Part shown: positions 1 to 9,521 of the stretch, in pieces
Numbering within the stretch: position 1 is the first letter of the stretch
How the letters are laid out: each line of letters opens with the position of its first letter
Assembly: GCA_017546605.1 (NCBI GenBank)
Contig: JAFYSH010000002.1
Coordinates: forward strand, 36,552-100,551
Direction: 5' to 3'
Length of the DNA stretch: 64,000 nucleotides
DNA from: Bacteroidales bacterium
GTDB lineage: Bacteria > Bacteroidota > Bacteroidia > Bacteroidales > UBA932
Notes under the pieces: model-generated
What the model was told of the DNA's origin: nothing
The model's input: only the letters and a program-made list of their open reading frames with translations
Database searches by the model: none
Program-made: the position numbers and the translations under genes

Positions 1-1
1 T

Positions 2-1039
2 TTGAATTCTGTGTTGTCGTTGGCTTTGTCTCCGGAGTCAGTAGCCCGTCACAAGGATCTGAAAATTGTTTATACTCCGTTGCACGGCAGTGGGGTTCGC
101 TTGGTGCCCCGTGCGCTGCGTCAGATCGGTTTTGAGAAAATTTACAGCGTACCGGAACAAGAAATCAGTGATGGTAACTTCCCGACCGTAGAGTCACCGA
201 ATCCGGAAGTGCCGTCGGCATTGGCCATGGCTGTTGAGGTGGCTGAACGCGTAGGTGCAGACCTGGTGATGGCAACCGACCCGGATGCAGACCGTGTAGG
301 GATTGCGGTTCGCGATGCAGAAGGTAAGATCAATTTGCTGAACGGAAACCAAACTGCCTCTTTGTTGACTTATTACTTGCTGACCCGTTGGCACGAACAA
401 GGCCGTTTGAATGCCGATACGTATATGGTGAAAACGATCGTGACCACTGAATTGATGAAAGCGATTGCAGATCGTTTTGGGATTCAGATGTATGATGTGC
501 TTACCGGCTTCAAATACATCGCCCAAATCGTGCGTGAAAATGAGGGCAAACGTGTATTCATCGGAGGTGGCGAAGAGAGTTACGGCTTCAACATCGGAGA
601 GTTTGTACGCGACAAAGACGCGGTGATGACCTGCGCTATGGTGGCAGAGTGCGCGGCTTGGGCCGCCGATCAAGGCCTGACTCTTTATGGTTTGTTACAA
701 CGCATCTATGATGAATTTGGTCTGTACAAAGAGTCACTGATTTCCTTGACTAAGAAAGGAAAGGATGGTCTGGAGCAGATTGCGCAGATGATGGTGGATC
801 TGAGAAATGATCCCCCGAAAGAGTTGGCCGGATCCAAGGTGGTGAAAATTTTGGATTACAACCGCCCGGAAGAAACCGGATTGCCCAAATCCAACGTATT
901 GCGTTTCTTTGCGGAAGATGGTTCAGTTGTGTCGGTCCGTCCTTCTGGAACCGAACCAAAAATCAAGTTTTACTTCGGGGTTAAAGGTGCAGATGCCGAT
1001 GTAAAACTTCAAGCTTTGATGGAACAGTTCAATAAATAA
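2..1039 (+). CDS. Phosphoglucomutase/phosphomannomutase, C-terminal part
   Basis: This is the C-terminal 345 residues of a cytoplasmic alpha-D-phosphohexomutase, which interconverts 1- and 6-phosphosugars; the gene runs off the left edge. Three of the four family loops are visible: the metal-binding DPDADR (residues ~93-98), the sugar-specificity loop GGGEESYGF (~187-195) and the C-terminal phosphate-binding loop RPSGTEPK (~315-322). The catalytic phosphoserine loop lies in the missing N-terminal part. The Bacteroidetes enzyme is typically near 580 residues, so about 40 percent is missing. Its TAA stop shares one A with the ATG of the next gene, which indicates co-transcription and translational coupling with the GH3 and GH95-like glycosidases. 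Substrate choice (glucose versus mannose phosphate) cannot be settled from this part. Confidence 0.93.
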   Translation: MNSVLSLALSPESVARHKDLKIVYTPLHGSGVRLVPRALRQIGFEKIYSVPEQEISDGNFPTVESPNPEVPSALAMAVEVAERVGADLVMATDPDADRVGIAVRDAEGKINLLNGNQTASLLTYYLLTRWHEQGRLNADTYMVKTIVTTELMKAIADRFGIQMYDVLTGFKYIAQIVRENEGKRVFIGGGEESYGFNIGEFVRDKDAVMTCAMVAECAAWAADQGLTLYGLLQRIYDEFGLYKESLISLTKKGKDGLEQIAQMMVDLRNDPPKELAGSKVVKILDYNRPEETGLPKSNVLRFFAEDGSVVSVRPSGTEPKIKFYFGVKGADADVKLQALMEQFNK

Positions 1040-2853
1040 TGAAACGATATTCTTTTTATAAAAAAGTGCTTCTGGTCTTGATCGGAAGCACTCTTTGTGC
1101 AATGATGATGGATACTCAGGCACAACCCTCCCAAACGCAAAAATGGAACGCCAATGAACTGGCTCGGGAAAAAGTCGTGAATGAAATTCTCGCAGGCATG
1201 AGCCTGGAAGAGAAGATTGGCCAATTGTATGTGGTCTCTTTTTCTTCCCGTCAGACCCCGGAACGCCTGGCTCAGACTGAAAAATTGATCCGGAAGTATC
1301 AATTGGGTGGTTTGATATTGATGTACAGTGATTTGCAGCCTGCTTCCGATTTGATGAACCGTTGGATCGATCTGCCTAAGGTGCCTTTTCTGATGACGAT
1401 TGATGCGGAATGGGGATTGGCCATGCGATTTGATGATGTGGTGATGTTTCCGCAGCAAATGCAATTGGGAAGCCTGGCAACCCCTGATTTGGTGTACGAA
1501 ATGGGACTACAAGTGGGTGAACAATTGCGTCGTATCGGTATGCAGGTGAATTTTGCCCCTGATGTGGACATCAATAACAATCCCATGAATCCGGTGATCA
1601 ATGTGCGTTCGTTCAGCGAAGATCGGGAAAAGGTTACGACCTATTCTGCGGCTTACTTGAAGGGGATGCAGGATGCAGGTATTGCGATCTGCCTGAAGCA
1701 CTTTCCTGGCCACGGAGATACCTCGGTGGATTCGCACCACGCTTTGCCTTTGTTGAACTTTGACCGCACCCGACTCGACTCGTTGGAATTGTATCCTTTT
1801 CGGGAGTTGATTCGTACTCAGGCGATTGATATGGTGATGTTGGGGCACCTGGAAGTGCCGGCATTGGACCCGACGGGTACGCCCTCGTCCTTGTCCAAGC
1901 CGATTGTGACTGATCTGTTGAAGAACGAATTGGGATTTGACGGCATTGTCATTACCGATGCTTTGGGAATGAAGGGTGTGGCAGAACACATTGCTCCAGA
2001 ACAGATTCCCTTGGCCGCCTTTCAGGCAGGTGTGGATATTTTGTTGATGCCCCAGGAAGTGGAAGCAAGCATCAAGCAGATCAAGAAGGCTGTTCGTCGT
2101 GGTAAAGTCGAACGTGCGGAACTGGATGAACGGGTGCGTAAGGTTTTGCGTCTGAAATACGATCTGGGATTGCTTCCGCTCGATCAACCTCGAATGAAGA
2201 TAACAAAAGCTGCTTTGCAAGCAGAAATCAACCGACCGGCCTATCGTCAGTTGGTGCAGGAAATCGGGGAAGAAACCTTGATTCTCTTTGAAAAAGGCCA
2301 ACAAGTAACCACGGCCAATTTGTTTCCGGTTACCTCTGGTAAAACTGCCTACGTGGGCTTCCATCCGGAGAAAGGAGAAGATCGGGCTTATTTGGGAGAG
2401 GCTATGAATACCTATGCGCAGGTGGATACGTATTATTTGCCCAATACCGCCACGCATGAAGAATTTGAAGCCCTCAAAAAGACATTGAACAGTAACTACG
2501 AAACGGTTATCTTGGGAATTCATCATACCCATCGCAATCCCCAACGTTCTTTTGGTCTGAATGACTGGCAGGCCGATGCGTTGGATGCCTGGGCTGCTGA
2601 GAACGAACGTCCGCAACTGGTGCTTTCTTTCTTTGGAATTCCTTACGGCATCATGATGTTTGAGAACAATGCCTTGATGGATGCTGTGGTCATAGCGCAC
2701 GCAAATACCGATTACAACAATCGGGCGGTAGCTCGTCTGTTGACGGGGCAGATTGCTGCCAAAGGGGTGTTGCCGGTGACCCTTGAGTCCCTTAAATCGG
2801 AAGTGGAAAAGGCGGATCCTCCGCATGAAGATAACTTAATGGCTGTGGAATAA
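1039..2853 (+). CDS. GH3 beta-N-acetylhexosaminidase (NagZ-like), exported
   Basis: A 604-residue secreted glycoside hydrolase family 3 enzyme, expected to remove terminal beta-linked N-acetylglucosamine from peptidoglycan or glycan fragments in the periplasm. It has an N-terminal signal peptide (hydrophobic stretch ~8-27). The NagZ signature KHFPGHGDT sits at residues 220-228, followed by the Asp-Ser-His loop (D231, H233) that serves as the acid/base dyad in NagZ. The nucleophile is the Asp of TDALGMKG (D307). A GH3 C-terminal alpha/beta domain fills ~390-590. Many Bacteroidetes homologues carry an additional C-terminal beta-lactamase-like domain and are near 1000 residues; this one stops after the GH3 core. 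Both ends overlap neighbouring genes by one base, which fixes the ATG start. Confidence 0.9.
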   Translation: MKRYSFYKKVLLVLIGSTLCAMMMDTQAQPSQTQKWNANELAREKVVNEILAGMSLEEKIGQLYVVSFSSRQTPERLAQTEKLIRKYQLGGLILMYSDLQPASDLMNRWIDLPKVPFLMTIDAEWGLAMRFDDVVMFPQQMQLGSLATPDLVYEMGLQVGEQLRRIGMQVNFAPDVDINNNPMNPVINVRSFSEDREKVTTYSAAYLKGMQDAGIAICLKHFPGHGDTSVDSHHALPLLNFDRTRLDSLELYPFRELIRTQAIDMVMLGHLEVPALDPTGTPSSLSKPIVTDLLKNELGFDGIVITDALGMKGVAEHIAPEQIPLAAFQAGVDILLMPQEVEASIKQIKKAVRRGKVERAELDERVRKVLRLKYDLGLLPLDQPRMKITKAALQAEINRPAYRQLVQEIGEETLILFEKGQQVTTANLFPVTSGKTAYVGFHPEKGEDRAYLGEAMNTYAQVDTYYLPNTATHEEFEALKKTLNSNYETVILGIHHTHRNPQRSFGLNDWQADALDAWAAENERPQLVLSFFGIPYGIMMFENNALMDAVVIAHANTDYNNRAVARLLTGQIAAKGVLPVTLESLKSEVEKADPPHEDNLMAVE

Positions 2854-5099
2854 TGAAACGGAATTTTTTGGGAGTTTGCTTGCTGATGGTGCTGTTGTTG
2901 CAGGCTTGTCAGGGCACGGATACTGAATTGCGAGTAGGTCATTCGGACTTGCATTTTACCGCGTTGGCCCGCTCATGGGATGAAGCCATTCCTTTGGGAA
3001 ATGGTACGGTAGGTGTGTTGGTTTGGCAACGCGATTCATCGCTTCGTTTTTCATTGGATCATACAGACTTGTGGGATCTTCGACCGACTGATAGTTTTGC
3101 CGATAGCCGGTTCCGCTTTGCTTGGGTTAAGGAACAGATTCGAAAAAAAGACTATTTTCCGGTGCAAAAGAAACTTGACTGGCCATATGACCGTGAACCG
3201 GCCCCTAGTAAAATACCGGGAGCGGCTATGGAATTTTCCCTGGCCCAACTGGGTACGCCCAGCCAAGTGCACCTTTCTTTGCAAGATGCTGTTTGTCAAT
3301 TGGATTGGTTGTCGGGTTTGCGGCTGCAGACCTTTGTACATGCAACCGAGCCGGTAGGTTGGTTCCGCTGGTCGGGTGCTGCGTTAGTAGAAGACTTGCC
3401 GCTACCGAACATTTGTCAGCCGGCTTATCAGGCTAAAAATAAGGCGTTATCCCGTTTGGGGTATGCAGCGGGATCCGTGGATACGTTGTGGCTTTCGGCT
3501 CAAGGAGGCTGTGTGGTTTACCGTCAACCGGGGTATGCTGATTTTGTGTATGAATTGCGCGTTGTTTGGGAATTGACTTCTGATGGTATGTTGGGATGTT
3601 GGTCGTTGGGTCCGGTAGGGGATCAGGCGCTTGTGGAAACAGCGTTGGAAGCTGCTTGGAAGCGGGGATGGAAGCAGGATCGTAAGACCCATGCTGCTTT
3701 TTGGAACCAATATTGGGAGCGCTCCAGCGTAGCATTGCCGGATCCGGTTTTACAAAAACAATATGACAACGAGATGTATAAATTCGGATCCGTGGCGCGG
3801 GCCAATGCGGCTCCGATCTCTTTGCAAGCAGTTTGGACGGCCGATAATGGGCATTTGCCGCCGTGGAAAGGAGACTTTCACCACGATTTGAATACCCAGT
3901 TGAGTTATTGGCCAGCCTATGCGGGGAACCATTTGGACGAGGCTTTGGGTTATCTGAATACTTTGTGGAAACAACAGGATGTGTACCGTCGTTATACGCA
4001 GACCTATTTTGAAGCTCCGGGATTGAACGTGCCTGGTGTCTGTACCCGAGCAGGTGAGCCCATGGGGGGCTGGATCCAATATGCCATGTCGCAGACCGTC
4101 TCTGCCTGGATGTCCCAGCACTTCTATTTACATTGGCAGTACAGTCAGGACCGTGAGTTTTTGGAACAACGGGCTTGGCCTTTTGTGCGCGAAGCGGCTA
4201 TCTTTTTGGAGGCGATCTCTCAGGTCGATGCACAAGGAATCCGTCGCCTGGAATTCAGTTCCAGCCCGGAGATCTTCGATAACTCCCTCCAGGCCTGGTT
4301 TACCGATATGACCAATTTTGATCTGTCGTTGATGCATTTTGTTTTTCAAACGGCCTCGGAGTTGGCTTTGGAAATGCAGTTGTCGGATGAGTCCGAGCAT
4401 TGGGCAAGCATAGCCCGCGAACTCCCGCCTTTGGACTTGGATGCAGAGGGTGGACTGACATTTGCACCCGGTTTTCCGTATGCTTCGTCTCACCGGCATT
4501 TTTCCCATGCGCTGGCCATTCATCCCCTGGGACTATTGGACTGGGATGGAGGGGAGCAGGAGCGTCACATTATTGAAGCAACCCTGGAGGACTTGCGTCA
4601 TTATGGACCGGATTACTGGACGGGTTATTCTTATGCCTGGTTTGCCAATCTGGCTGCTCGTGCACGCCGTGGAGATTTGGCTGCCGAAGCTTTGCATACT
4701 TTTGCAACCTGTTTTTGCCTGGCCAATACCTTCCATGCCAATGGTGACCAGTCGGGAACTGGAAAATCCCAGTTGACTTATCGTCCTTTTACGTTGGAAG
4801 GCAACTTTGCCTTTGCAGCGGCCATTCATGAGATGCTGATTCAATCCCATACCGGTACCATTCGTCTTTTTCCGGCCATTCCGAACGATTGGACCGATGT
4901 GGCCTTTGAAAATCTTCGTACCCGGGGTGCATTCTTGGTTTCGGCCGTGCGTAAGGACGGATGTTTGCAATCGTTAAGCGTTGAGGCAGAGCAAGGTGGT
5001 CAATTTGTTCTGGTTTGGCCCCAGGGGCAGTCTCTGAATGGTCAGGATACCTTGCGCTTAAAATTATCGCCTGGAGAACGAGTACAATTCCATCGGTAA
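2853..5099 (+). CDS. GH95-like glycosidase lipoprotein
   Basis: A 748-residue lipoprotein (lipobox LLLQAC, Cys19) resembling family GH95 alpha-L-fucosidases/galactosidases. The N-terminal region has the family phrase around W43 (WDEAIPLGNGTVGVL). The (alpha/alpha)6 barrel has the active-site segments DLNTQLSYWPA and LEGNFAFAAAIHEML, and SHRHFSH matches another conserved patch. Compared with the GH95 pattern I recall (NxNTQxNYWPA and DGNFG), the first catalytic Asn is Asp and the general-base Asp is Glu, so the substrate or mechanism may differ from classical 1,2-alpha-L-fucosidases. The start codon overlaps the stop of the GH3 gene, placing it third in the mutase operon. Family assignment is from remembered motifs and the exact subfamily is uncertain. 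Confidence 0.75.
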   Translation: MKRNFLGVCLLMVLLLQACQGTDTELRVGHSDLHFTALARSWDEAIPLGNGTVGVLVWQRDSSLRFSLDHTDLWDLRPTDSFADSRFRFAWVKEQIRKKDYFPVQKKLDWPYDREPAPSKIPGAAMEFSLAQLGTPSQVHLSLQDAVCQLDWLSGLRLQTFVHATEPVGWFRWSGAALVEDLPLPNICQPAYQAKNKALSRLGYAAGSVDTLWLSAQGGCVVYRQPGYADFVYELRVVWELTSDGMLGCWSLGPVGDQALVETALEAAWKRGWKQDRKTHAAFWNQYWERSSVALPDPVLQKQYDNEMYKFGSVARANAAPISLQAVWTADNGHLPPWKGDFHHDLNTQLSYWPAYAGNHLDEALGYLNTLWKQQDVYRRYTQTYFEAPGLNVPGVCTRAGEPMGGWIQYAMSQTVSAWMSQHFYLHWQYSQDREFLEQRAWPFVREAAIFLEAISQVDAQGIRRLEFSSSPEIFDNSLQAWFTDMTNFDLSLMHFVFQTASELALEMQLSDESEHWASIARELPPLDLDAEGGLTFAPGFPYASSHRHFSHALAIHPLGLLDWDGGEQERHIIEATLEDLRHYGPDYWTGYSYAWFANLAARARRGDLAAEALHTFATCFCLANTFHANGDQSGTGKSQLTYRPFTLEGNFAFAAAIHEMLIQSHTGTIRLFPAIPNDWTDVAFENLRTRGAFLVSAVRKDGCLQSLSVEAEQGGQFVLVWPQGQSLNGQDTLRLKLSPGERVQFHR

Positions 5100-5120
5100 C
5101 CACTTTGGCAAGGTTTTTGC

Positions 5121-5141
5121 AATTTATAATCATTATAAATT
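5121..5141. promoter_or_regulatory. Perfect 21-bp AT-rich palindrome upstream of malic enzyme
   Basis: Two 10-base arms (AATTTATAAT and ATTATAAATT) surround a single C and match without mismatch. The site ends 17 bases before the malic enzyme ATG at 5159 and sits in the only intergenic space between it and the GH95-like gene. The size and symmetry fit a dimeric transcription-factor operator; a transcript hairpin would have a loop too tight to form fully. No regulator can be named. Confidence 0.5.
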
Positions 5142-5158
5142 ATGAATGATTTAAAACT

Positions 5159-6496
5159 ATGATAAAAGACTTGAAACAAGAAGCTCTGGCTTACCATACA
5201 GATGGACGACCTGGTAAAATTGCTGTTAAACCGACAAAACCCTACGCGAATCAACACGATTTGGCCTTGGCTTATTCGCCCGGGGTCGCTTATCCATGTG
5301 TGGAGATCGAAAAAGAGCCGGAGCAGGTGTATGCCTATACCAACAAGGGAAACTTGGTTGCGGTTATTTCCAATGGAACGGCTGTTTTGGGGTTAGGAAA
5401 TATCGGAGCAGCAGCCAGTAAACCGGTGATGGAAGGCAAGTCCCTGTTGTTCAAGTCTTTTGCTGGATTGGACTCTTTTGATATCGAGGTGAATGAAACC
5501 GATCCCGAACGCTTTGTTCAGGTCGTGAAGGCGATTGCCCCTACCTTTGGGGGAATTAATTTGGAGGATATCAAGGCTCCGGAATGTTTTGAAATCGAAC
5601 GTCGTCTGAAAGAGGAGTGTGATATTCCGGTGATGCACGATGACCAACATGGAACAGCGATCATCACGGCAGCTGCTTTGTTGAATGCACTGGATTTACA
5701 GCAAAAGCAAATTGACCAGGTCCGTGTGGTGGTGAATGGTGCTGGAGCAGCTGCGATGGCTTGTACACAACTTTACCTGGCCCTGGGGGTTCGCCCGGAG
5801 AACGTAGTCATGTGTGACAGCAAGGGGGTGCTCTCAACACAGCGCAAGGACTTGAATGAACAAAAGCGTCGTTTTGCGACCGATCGCGCCATCACGACTC
5901 TGGAAGAAGCCTTGGTGGGTGCCGATGTATTTTTGGGGTTATCTACCAAAGATGTACTTTCGCCGGCCATGATCTGTTCGATGGCAGATCGTCCCATTGT
6001 GTTTGCCTTGGCCAATCCTGATCCGGAAATTGCTTATGAACTGGCAATTGCAACGCGTTCGGACTTGATTTTTGCAACGGGTCGTTCCGATTATCCCAAT
6101 CAGGTTAACAATGTACTGGGTTTTCCGTTTATTTTCCGAGGTGCCTTGGATGTGCGGGCAACCGAGATCAACGAAGCTATGAAAATTGCGGCTGTACGGG
6201 CCATTGCGGATCTGGCCAAGGAACCGGTATTGCGCTATGTGTTGAGTGCTTATGAGTTGGATTCCTTGCATTATGGGTCGGGCTATATTCTTCCTAAGCC
6301 TTTGGATCCGCGTCTGTTGTCTGTCGTAGCGCCGGCTGTCGCCAAGGCCGCTATGGAGTCGGGTGTGGCTCGCAAACCGATCACAGACTGGGATGCCTAT
6401 GACCTGTATCTGCAACGCATGATGGGGTATGATGAGGATGCTTCGACTTGTCCGGTCGATTACTTGCACCGGGTAGCTAGCGGCACAACCGCTTAA
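5159..6496 (+). CDS. NADP-dependent malic enzyme, short form
   Basis: A 445-residue oxaloacetate-decarboxylating malate dehydrogenase (malate to pyruvate plus CO2 and NAD(P)H), cytoplasmic. The N-terminal malic domain shows [24 protein letters not shown] and FGGINLEDI. The metal/catalytic segment HDDQHGTAI (~162-170) precedes the Rossmann nucleotide fold [11 protein letters not shown] (~190-200). The usual Bacteroidetes MaeB is about 760 residues with a phosphotransacetylase-like regulatory domain at the C-terminus; that domain is absent here and the gene ends cleanly in TAA, so this is a single-function version. The cofactor (NAD or NADP) is not certain. A 21-bp palindrome lies just upstream. 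Confidence 0.92.
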   Translation: MIKDLKQEALAYHTDGRPGKIAVKPTKPYANQHDLALAYSPGVAYPCVEIEKEPEQVYAYTNKGNLVAVISNGTAVLGLGNIGAAASKPVMEGKSLLFKSFAGLDSFDIEVNETDPERFVQVVKAIAPTFGGINLEDIKAPECFEIERRLKEECDIPVMHDDQHGTAIITAAALLNALDLQQKQIDQVRVVVNGAGAAAMACTQLYLALGVRPENVVMCDSKGVLSTQRKDLNEQKRRFATDRAITTLEEALVGADVFLGLSTKDVLSPAMICSMADRPIVFALANPDPEIAYELAIATRSDLIFATGRSDYPNQVNNVLGFPFIFRGALDVRATEINEAMKIAAVRAIADLAKEPVLRYVLSAYELDSLHYGSGYILPKPLDPRLLSVVAPAVAKAAMESGVARKPITDWDAYDLYLQRMMGYDEDASTCPVDYLHRVASGTTA

Positions 6497-7085
6497 CCAG
6501 AGTTTCCTCTTGTTCAAACATTTGGCTAAGTTCCAAGTGAATGGTGGCTTCCTCACGCAAGAGTTTGGCTGTGGCGGATTGACGGGAGAAATTGCCGGTC
6601 AGTAGAATGACCTTGATTTTTAAGGCTTTTAACTTTCTGATCAGCATTTCGTGGTCGGCATCCCCGGTGATTAGGACCACGTAGTCGAATTGATTGACAA
6701 AGCTCCGACCCAATGCTTCCAAGGCAAACCAAACATCAATACCTTTTTCTACGATGCGGCCGTCGATTTCCCGCAGGTGTTTGTAGTGGAATTGGATGTC
6801 ATTTTCAATGAGGCTATCTTCAAACTCCCGTTCGCTGTAAAGCAGGTTCTTGTCTTGCGCATCGTCTGCCTTGAAACGTCCTCTGAAAAAATGGGCGTCC
6901 GGAATCTGACACTGGTTGATGGAAAGACCGTTATCTTGTGCAACTTGCTCCCGAATAAATAGCAGTAGTTCGCTCAAACAAAGATTGGCTCCATACAAAT
7001 GGCTCAATCCTTCGTTGACTTTTACATAGTAGCCACCGTCGATGAATAGACCGATGGTGAGGTTGGTGGGAAGACTTGTTTTCAT
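6477..7085 (-). CDS. NYN-domain (LabA/DUF88) protein
   Basis: A 202-residue predicted PIN-like NYN-domain protein, of the kind thought to be RNA nucleases. The acidic active-site residues typical of the fold are visible: [10 protein letters not shown] near the N-terminus (Asp ~16), the aspartate-rich middle, and [14 protein letters not shown] (~130-143), the hallmark TGDxD motif. It has no signal peptide or membrane segment, so it is cytoplasmic. Its 3' end overlaps the convergent malic enzyme gene by 20 bp. Its start (ATG complement at 7083-7085) fits well with a downstream start for the divergent YitT gene. RNA substrate unknown. Confidence 0.8.
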   Translation of the reverse strand: MKTSLPTNLTIGLFIDGGYYVKVNEGLSHLYGANLCLSELLLFIREQVAQDNGLSINQCQIPDAHFFRGRFKADDAQDKNLLYSEREFEDSLIENDIQFHYKHLREIDGRIVEKGIDVWFALEALGRSFVNQFDYVVLITGDADHEMLIRKLKALKIKVILLTGNFSRQSATAKLLREEATIHLELSQMFEQEETLVKRLCR

Positions 7086-7170
7086 CGTAGTTCTGTTTCT
7101 GACAAAGTTAATGATTTGGAGCGGAATTTTTACTAAATTCGCATCACAATTGATAAATGAAAATTATACT

Positions 7171-8013
7171 ATGCTGAAATTTCTGAAAGAGTATGCGGTG
7201 ATGACCCTCGGTCTCGCTGTTTTTGTCTTTGGCTGGGTAGCCTTCTTGAACCCGCACGAGATTACGGGTGGGGGAATTGCCGGTTTGGCTTCGGTCATCC
7301 ACTACGGTATTCCTGCAATACCGGTTTCTTATGCCAAGTTTGTGATTGATGCCCTGTTGCTGGTTTTCGGTTTCATCGTTCTGGGAAGAGGTTTTGGTAT
7401 CAAGACCATCTATTGCGTAATTGCCAGCTTTTTTCTTTTTCACTTCATGCCCCGCATTCCGGGACTTATAGATTTCTTCTCTGGAATTGAGGAAAATATC
7501 ATCAACGCATTGATCGGTGGAGCATTGAGCGGTACCGGGATTGCCATCATTCTGACCCAAGGCGGCAGTACGGGTGGTACGGATATCATTGCAATGGCCA
7601 TCAATAAGTACAAAAACATTTCACCGGGCCGCATCTACTTGGTATGCGACTCGTTGGTCATCATATCCATCTTGTTGCTTCCGCACAAAAGTTTGCAGGA
7701 TGTGGTTTATGGCTACATTGAAATCATCGCCTTTTCCTATGCGGTTGATATGTTATTAACCGGTTCAAAGCAGTCGATACAAACCTTGATTCTTTCTCCT
7801 AAGAATGAAGAGATTGCAGCGCTTTTACAAGCCAAACTGGTGGAAGGCAACAGTGAGATCCACTGCATTGAATGGACTTTGCAGGGCGATCAAAAAGCTT
7901 TGATGGTGGTTAGTCGGAAAGGTTATTGCAATGAGATTACCCGTCTGGCCAAGTCCGTAGATTCGGATGCTTTTATGATGACAGTACCCGTAACGGCGGT
8001 GTACAGCAAATAG
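7171..8013 (+). CDS. YitT-family membrane protein (DUF161/DUF2179)
   Basis: A 280-residue inner-membrane protein of the YitT family, with about five hydrophobic segments in residues 10-180 and a soluble C-terminal DUF2179 domain (~215-275). The frame is open back to 7042, but those codons overlap the divergent NYN gene; the ATG at 7171 gives MLKFLKEYAV, which matches the family N-terminus, so I start there. A near-consensus -7 element (TAAATTCG, 7134-7141) lies about 30 bases upstream. The transported substrate of the family is unknown. The next gene follows after 8 bases and may be co-transcribed. Confidence 0.85.
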   Translation: MLKFLKEYAVMTLGLAVFVFGWVAFLNPHEITGGGIAGLASVIHYGIPAIPVSYAKFVIDALLLVFGFIVLGRGFGIKTIYCVIASFFLFHFMPRIPGLIDFFSGIEENIINALIGGALSGTGIAIILTQGGSTGGTDIIAMAINKYKNISPGRIYLVCDSLVIISILLLPHKSLQDVVYGYIEIIAFSYAVDMLLTGSKQSIQTLILSPKNEEIAALLQAKLVEGNSEIHCIEWTLQGDQKALMVVSRKGYCNEITRLAKSVDSDAFMMTVPVTAVYSK

Positions 8014-8021
8014 TTTGACTT

Positions 8022-9521
8022 ATGAAAACAAGACACATTTGGGCGAGCAGCCTATTTTGGGGTGCATTGTGTTGGTTGTTGGGAACCACCACAATGTTGC
8101 AGGCACAAGATAAACGGAGTGAATACGAACGCTTCAAACAAGAGCGGCAAAAGGAATTCAAGGACTATTATACGAAGGCCAATGCCGAATTTTCAAAGTA
8201 TTTGCAAGATGCTTGGGCAGAATTCGTATTGTTGCCGGCCGAGCCGTTCAATCCCGGACCGAAACCCAAACAGCCTCCCGTGGCACCGGACCGTCCGGTG
8301 TTGGATGAGCCGCTCATTGATTTGCCGGACTTGGAGGATCCTAAGGGAGATGTGTTGAATCTGGAACGTGTGCCTATCCCGCGCGTAGATCCGATCCCAG
8401 TTCGTCCGACCCAGCCCAAACTTCCGAATTTTGAATGGAACTTTTACGGCATTCCAATGAAGGTGTCACAACCGGCTTCTGCTGTCAAGCTTACCGGAAC
8501 CACCGAGTCTTTGTTGTCAGCCGCTTGGGATCAATGTGCGGATGGCCGTTTTGCAGCTACTTTGGCTGATTTAAAGAACTACCGGGAACAATATGGCCTG
8601 GCAGATTGGTCGTATTACTTGCTCACCCAAGCTTATGCTCGCCAATGTAGCCAACAAAAGAGTGAACAGGTGATGATTCAGTTCTATCTGATGACCCAAT
8701 CGGGTTACAGTACCCGTTTGATGCGTTGTGGAGAGCAGGTTTACTTGTTGATGGCCTCCCAAAACCGCATTGCAGAACGCTCGATGTTTTCGATTGAAAA
8801 CAACTACTTTTATGTGATGGATCCAGCCTTTAAGTCGGCAGGAAAGCCTTGCTACATTTGTAATTTCAAGTTCCCGGGAGAACAACAGATGAATCTTTTT
8901 ATGGCTGCGCCGCCCAAGTTCCCGAGCTCGGATCCGGCAGCAGTACGTACCATTGCTTCCCGTCGTTATCCTCAGGTACAATTGAAGATGGCGGTGAATG
9001 CAAACTTGAAAGCATTTTATGAAACCTATCCGTTGAGCAATGACTTCAATGTTTATTCCACTGCTCAATTTTCAGAACCGAATCAGACGATGATTGATGA
9101 GTGTTTGCGTCCGATGATGCGGGGAAAATCGCAAATTGAAGCAGCGAACCTGTTGATCAACCTGGTGCAAACCGGTTTTGAATACAAGACGGATGGAGAT
9201 CAATTTGGTCGTGAGCGTCCGATGTTCTCGGAAGAATTGTTCTTCTATCCGTACAGCGACTGTGAAGACCGCTCTGCATTATATGCTTTGCTGGTACGTG
9301 AGTTGTTGGATTTGGATGTGGTATTGATTCACTATCCGGGCCACTTGGCAACAGCTGTTTGCTTCACTGAACCGGTAAAAGGTGGTGCTTCCTTTGAGTA
9401 CAAAGGAAAAACCTATGTCATTTGCGATCCGACATACATCGGAGCTGACATAGGTTTACAGATGCCTGATATGAACAAGATCGAAGAGGTCTTTCCTAGC
9501 AACGGGCTGCGAAACAATTAG
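8022..9521 (+). CDS. Secreted transglutaminase-like protein
   Basis: A 499-residue exported protein with signal peptide (~1-28, cut after LQAQ). A charged, likely helical stretch (~30-65) is followed by a proline-rich linker (~68-135) with many Pro-Asp/Pro-Arg pairs, as in a periplasmic spacer. The C-terminal third has the Cys-His-Asp triad of the transglutaminase/cysteine protease fold: Cys414 in SDCEDRS, His441 in GHLATAV and Asp in CDPTY (~467). I do not recognise the middle region (~140-380). Function may be peptide or cell-wall amide chemistry; the exact substrate is unknown. Its stop overlaps the convergent membrane-protein gene by 4 bp. Confidence 0.72.
   Translation: MKTRHIWASSLFWGALCWLLGTTTMLQAQDKRSEYERFKQERQKEFKDYYTKANAEFSKYLQDAWAEFVLLPAEPFNPGPKPKQPPVAPDRPVLDEPLIDLPDLEDPKGDVLNLERVPIPRVDPIPVRPTQPKLPNFEWNFYGIPMKVSQPASAVKLTGTTESLLSAAWDQCADGRFAATLADLKNYREQYGLADWSYYLLTQAYARQCSQQKSEQVMIQFYLMTQSGYSTRLMRCGEQVYLLMASQNRIAERSMFSIENNYFYVMDPAFKSAGKPCYICNFKFPGEQQMNLFMAAPPKFPSSDPAAVRTIASRRYPQVQLKMAVNANLKAFYETYPLSNDFNVYSTAQFSEPNQTMIDECLRPMMRGKSQIEAANLLINLVQTGFEYKTDGDQFGRERPMFSEELFFYPYSDCEDRSALYALLVRELLDLDVVLIHYPGHLATAVCFTEPVKGGASFEYKGKTYVICDPTYIGADIGLQMPDMNKIEEVFPSNGLRNN

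Noticed and set aside
1507..2826. 439-codon open frame on the minus strand
   Set aside because: It lies wholly opposite the GH3 gene, whose catalytic motifs are intact; composition is rich in His/Arg/Gln, as in antisense shadows.
7042..7170. N-terminal extension of the YitT protein
   Set aside because: It overlaps the divergent NYN gene, and the family N-terminus begins at 7171.
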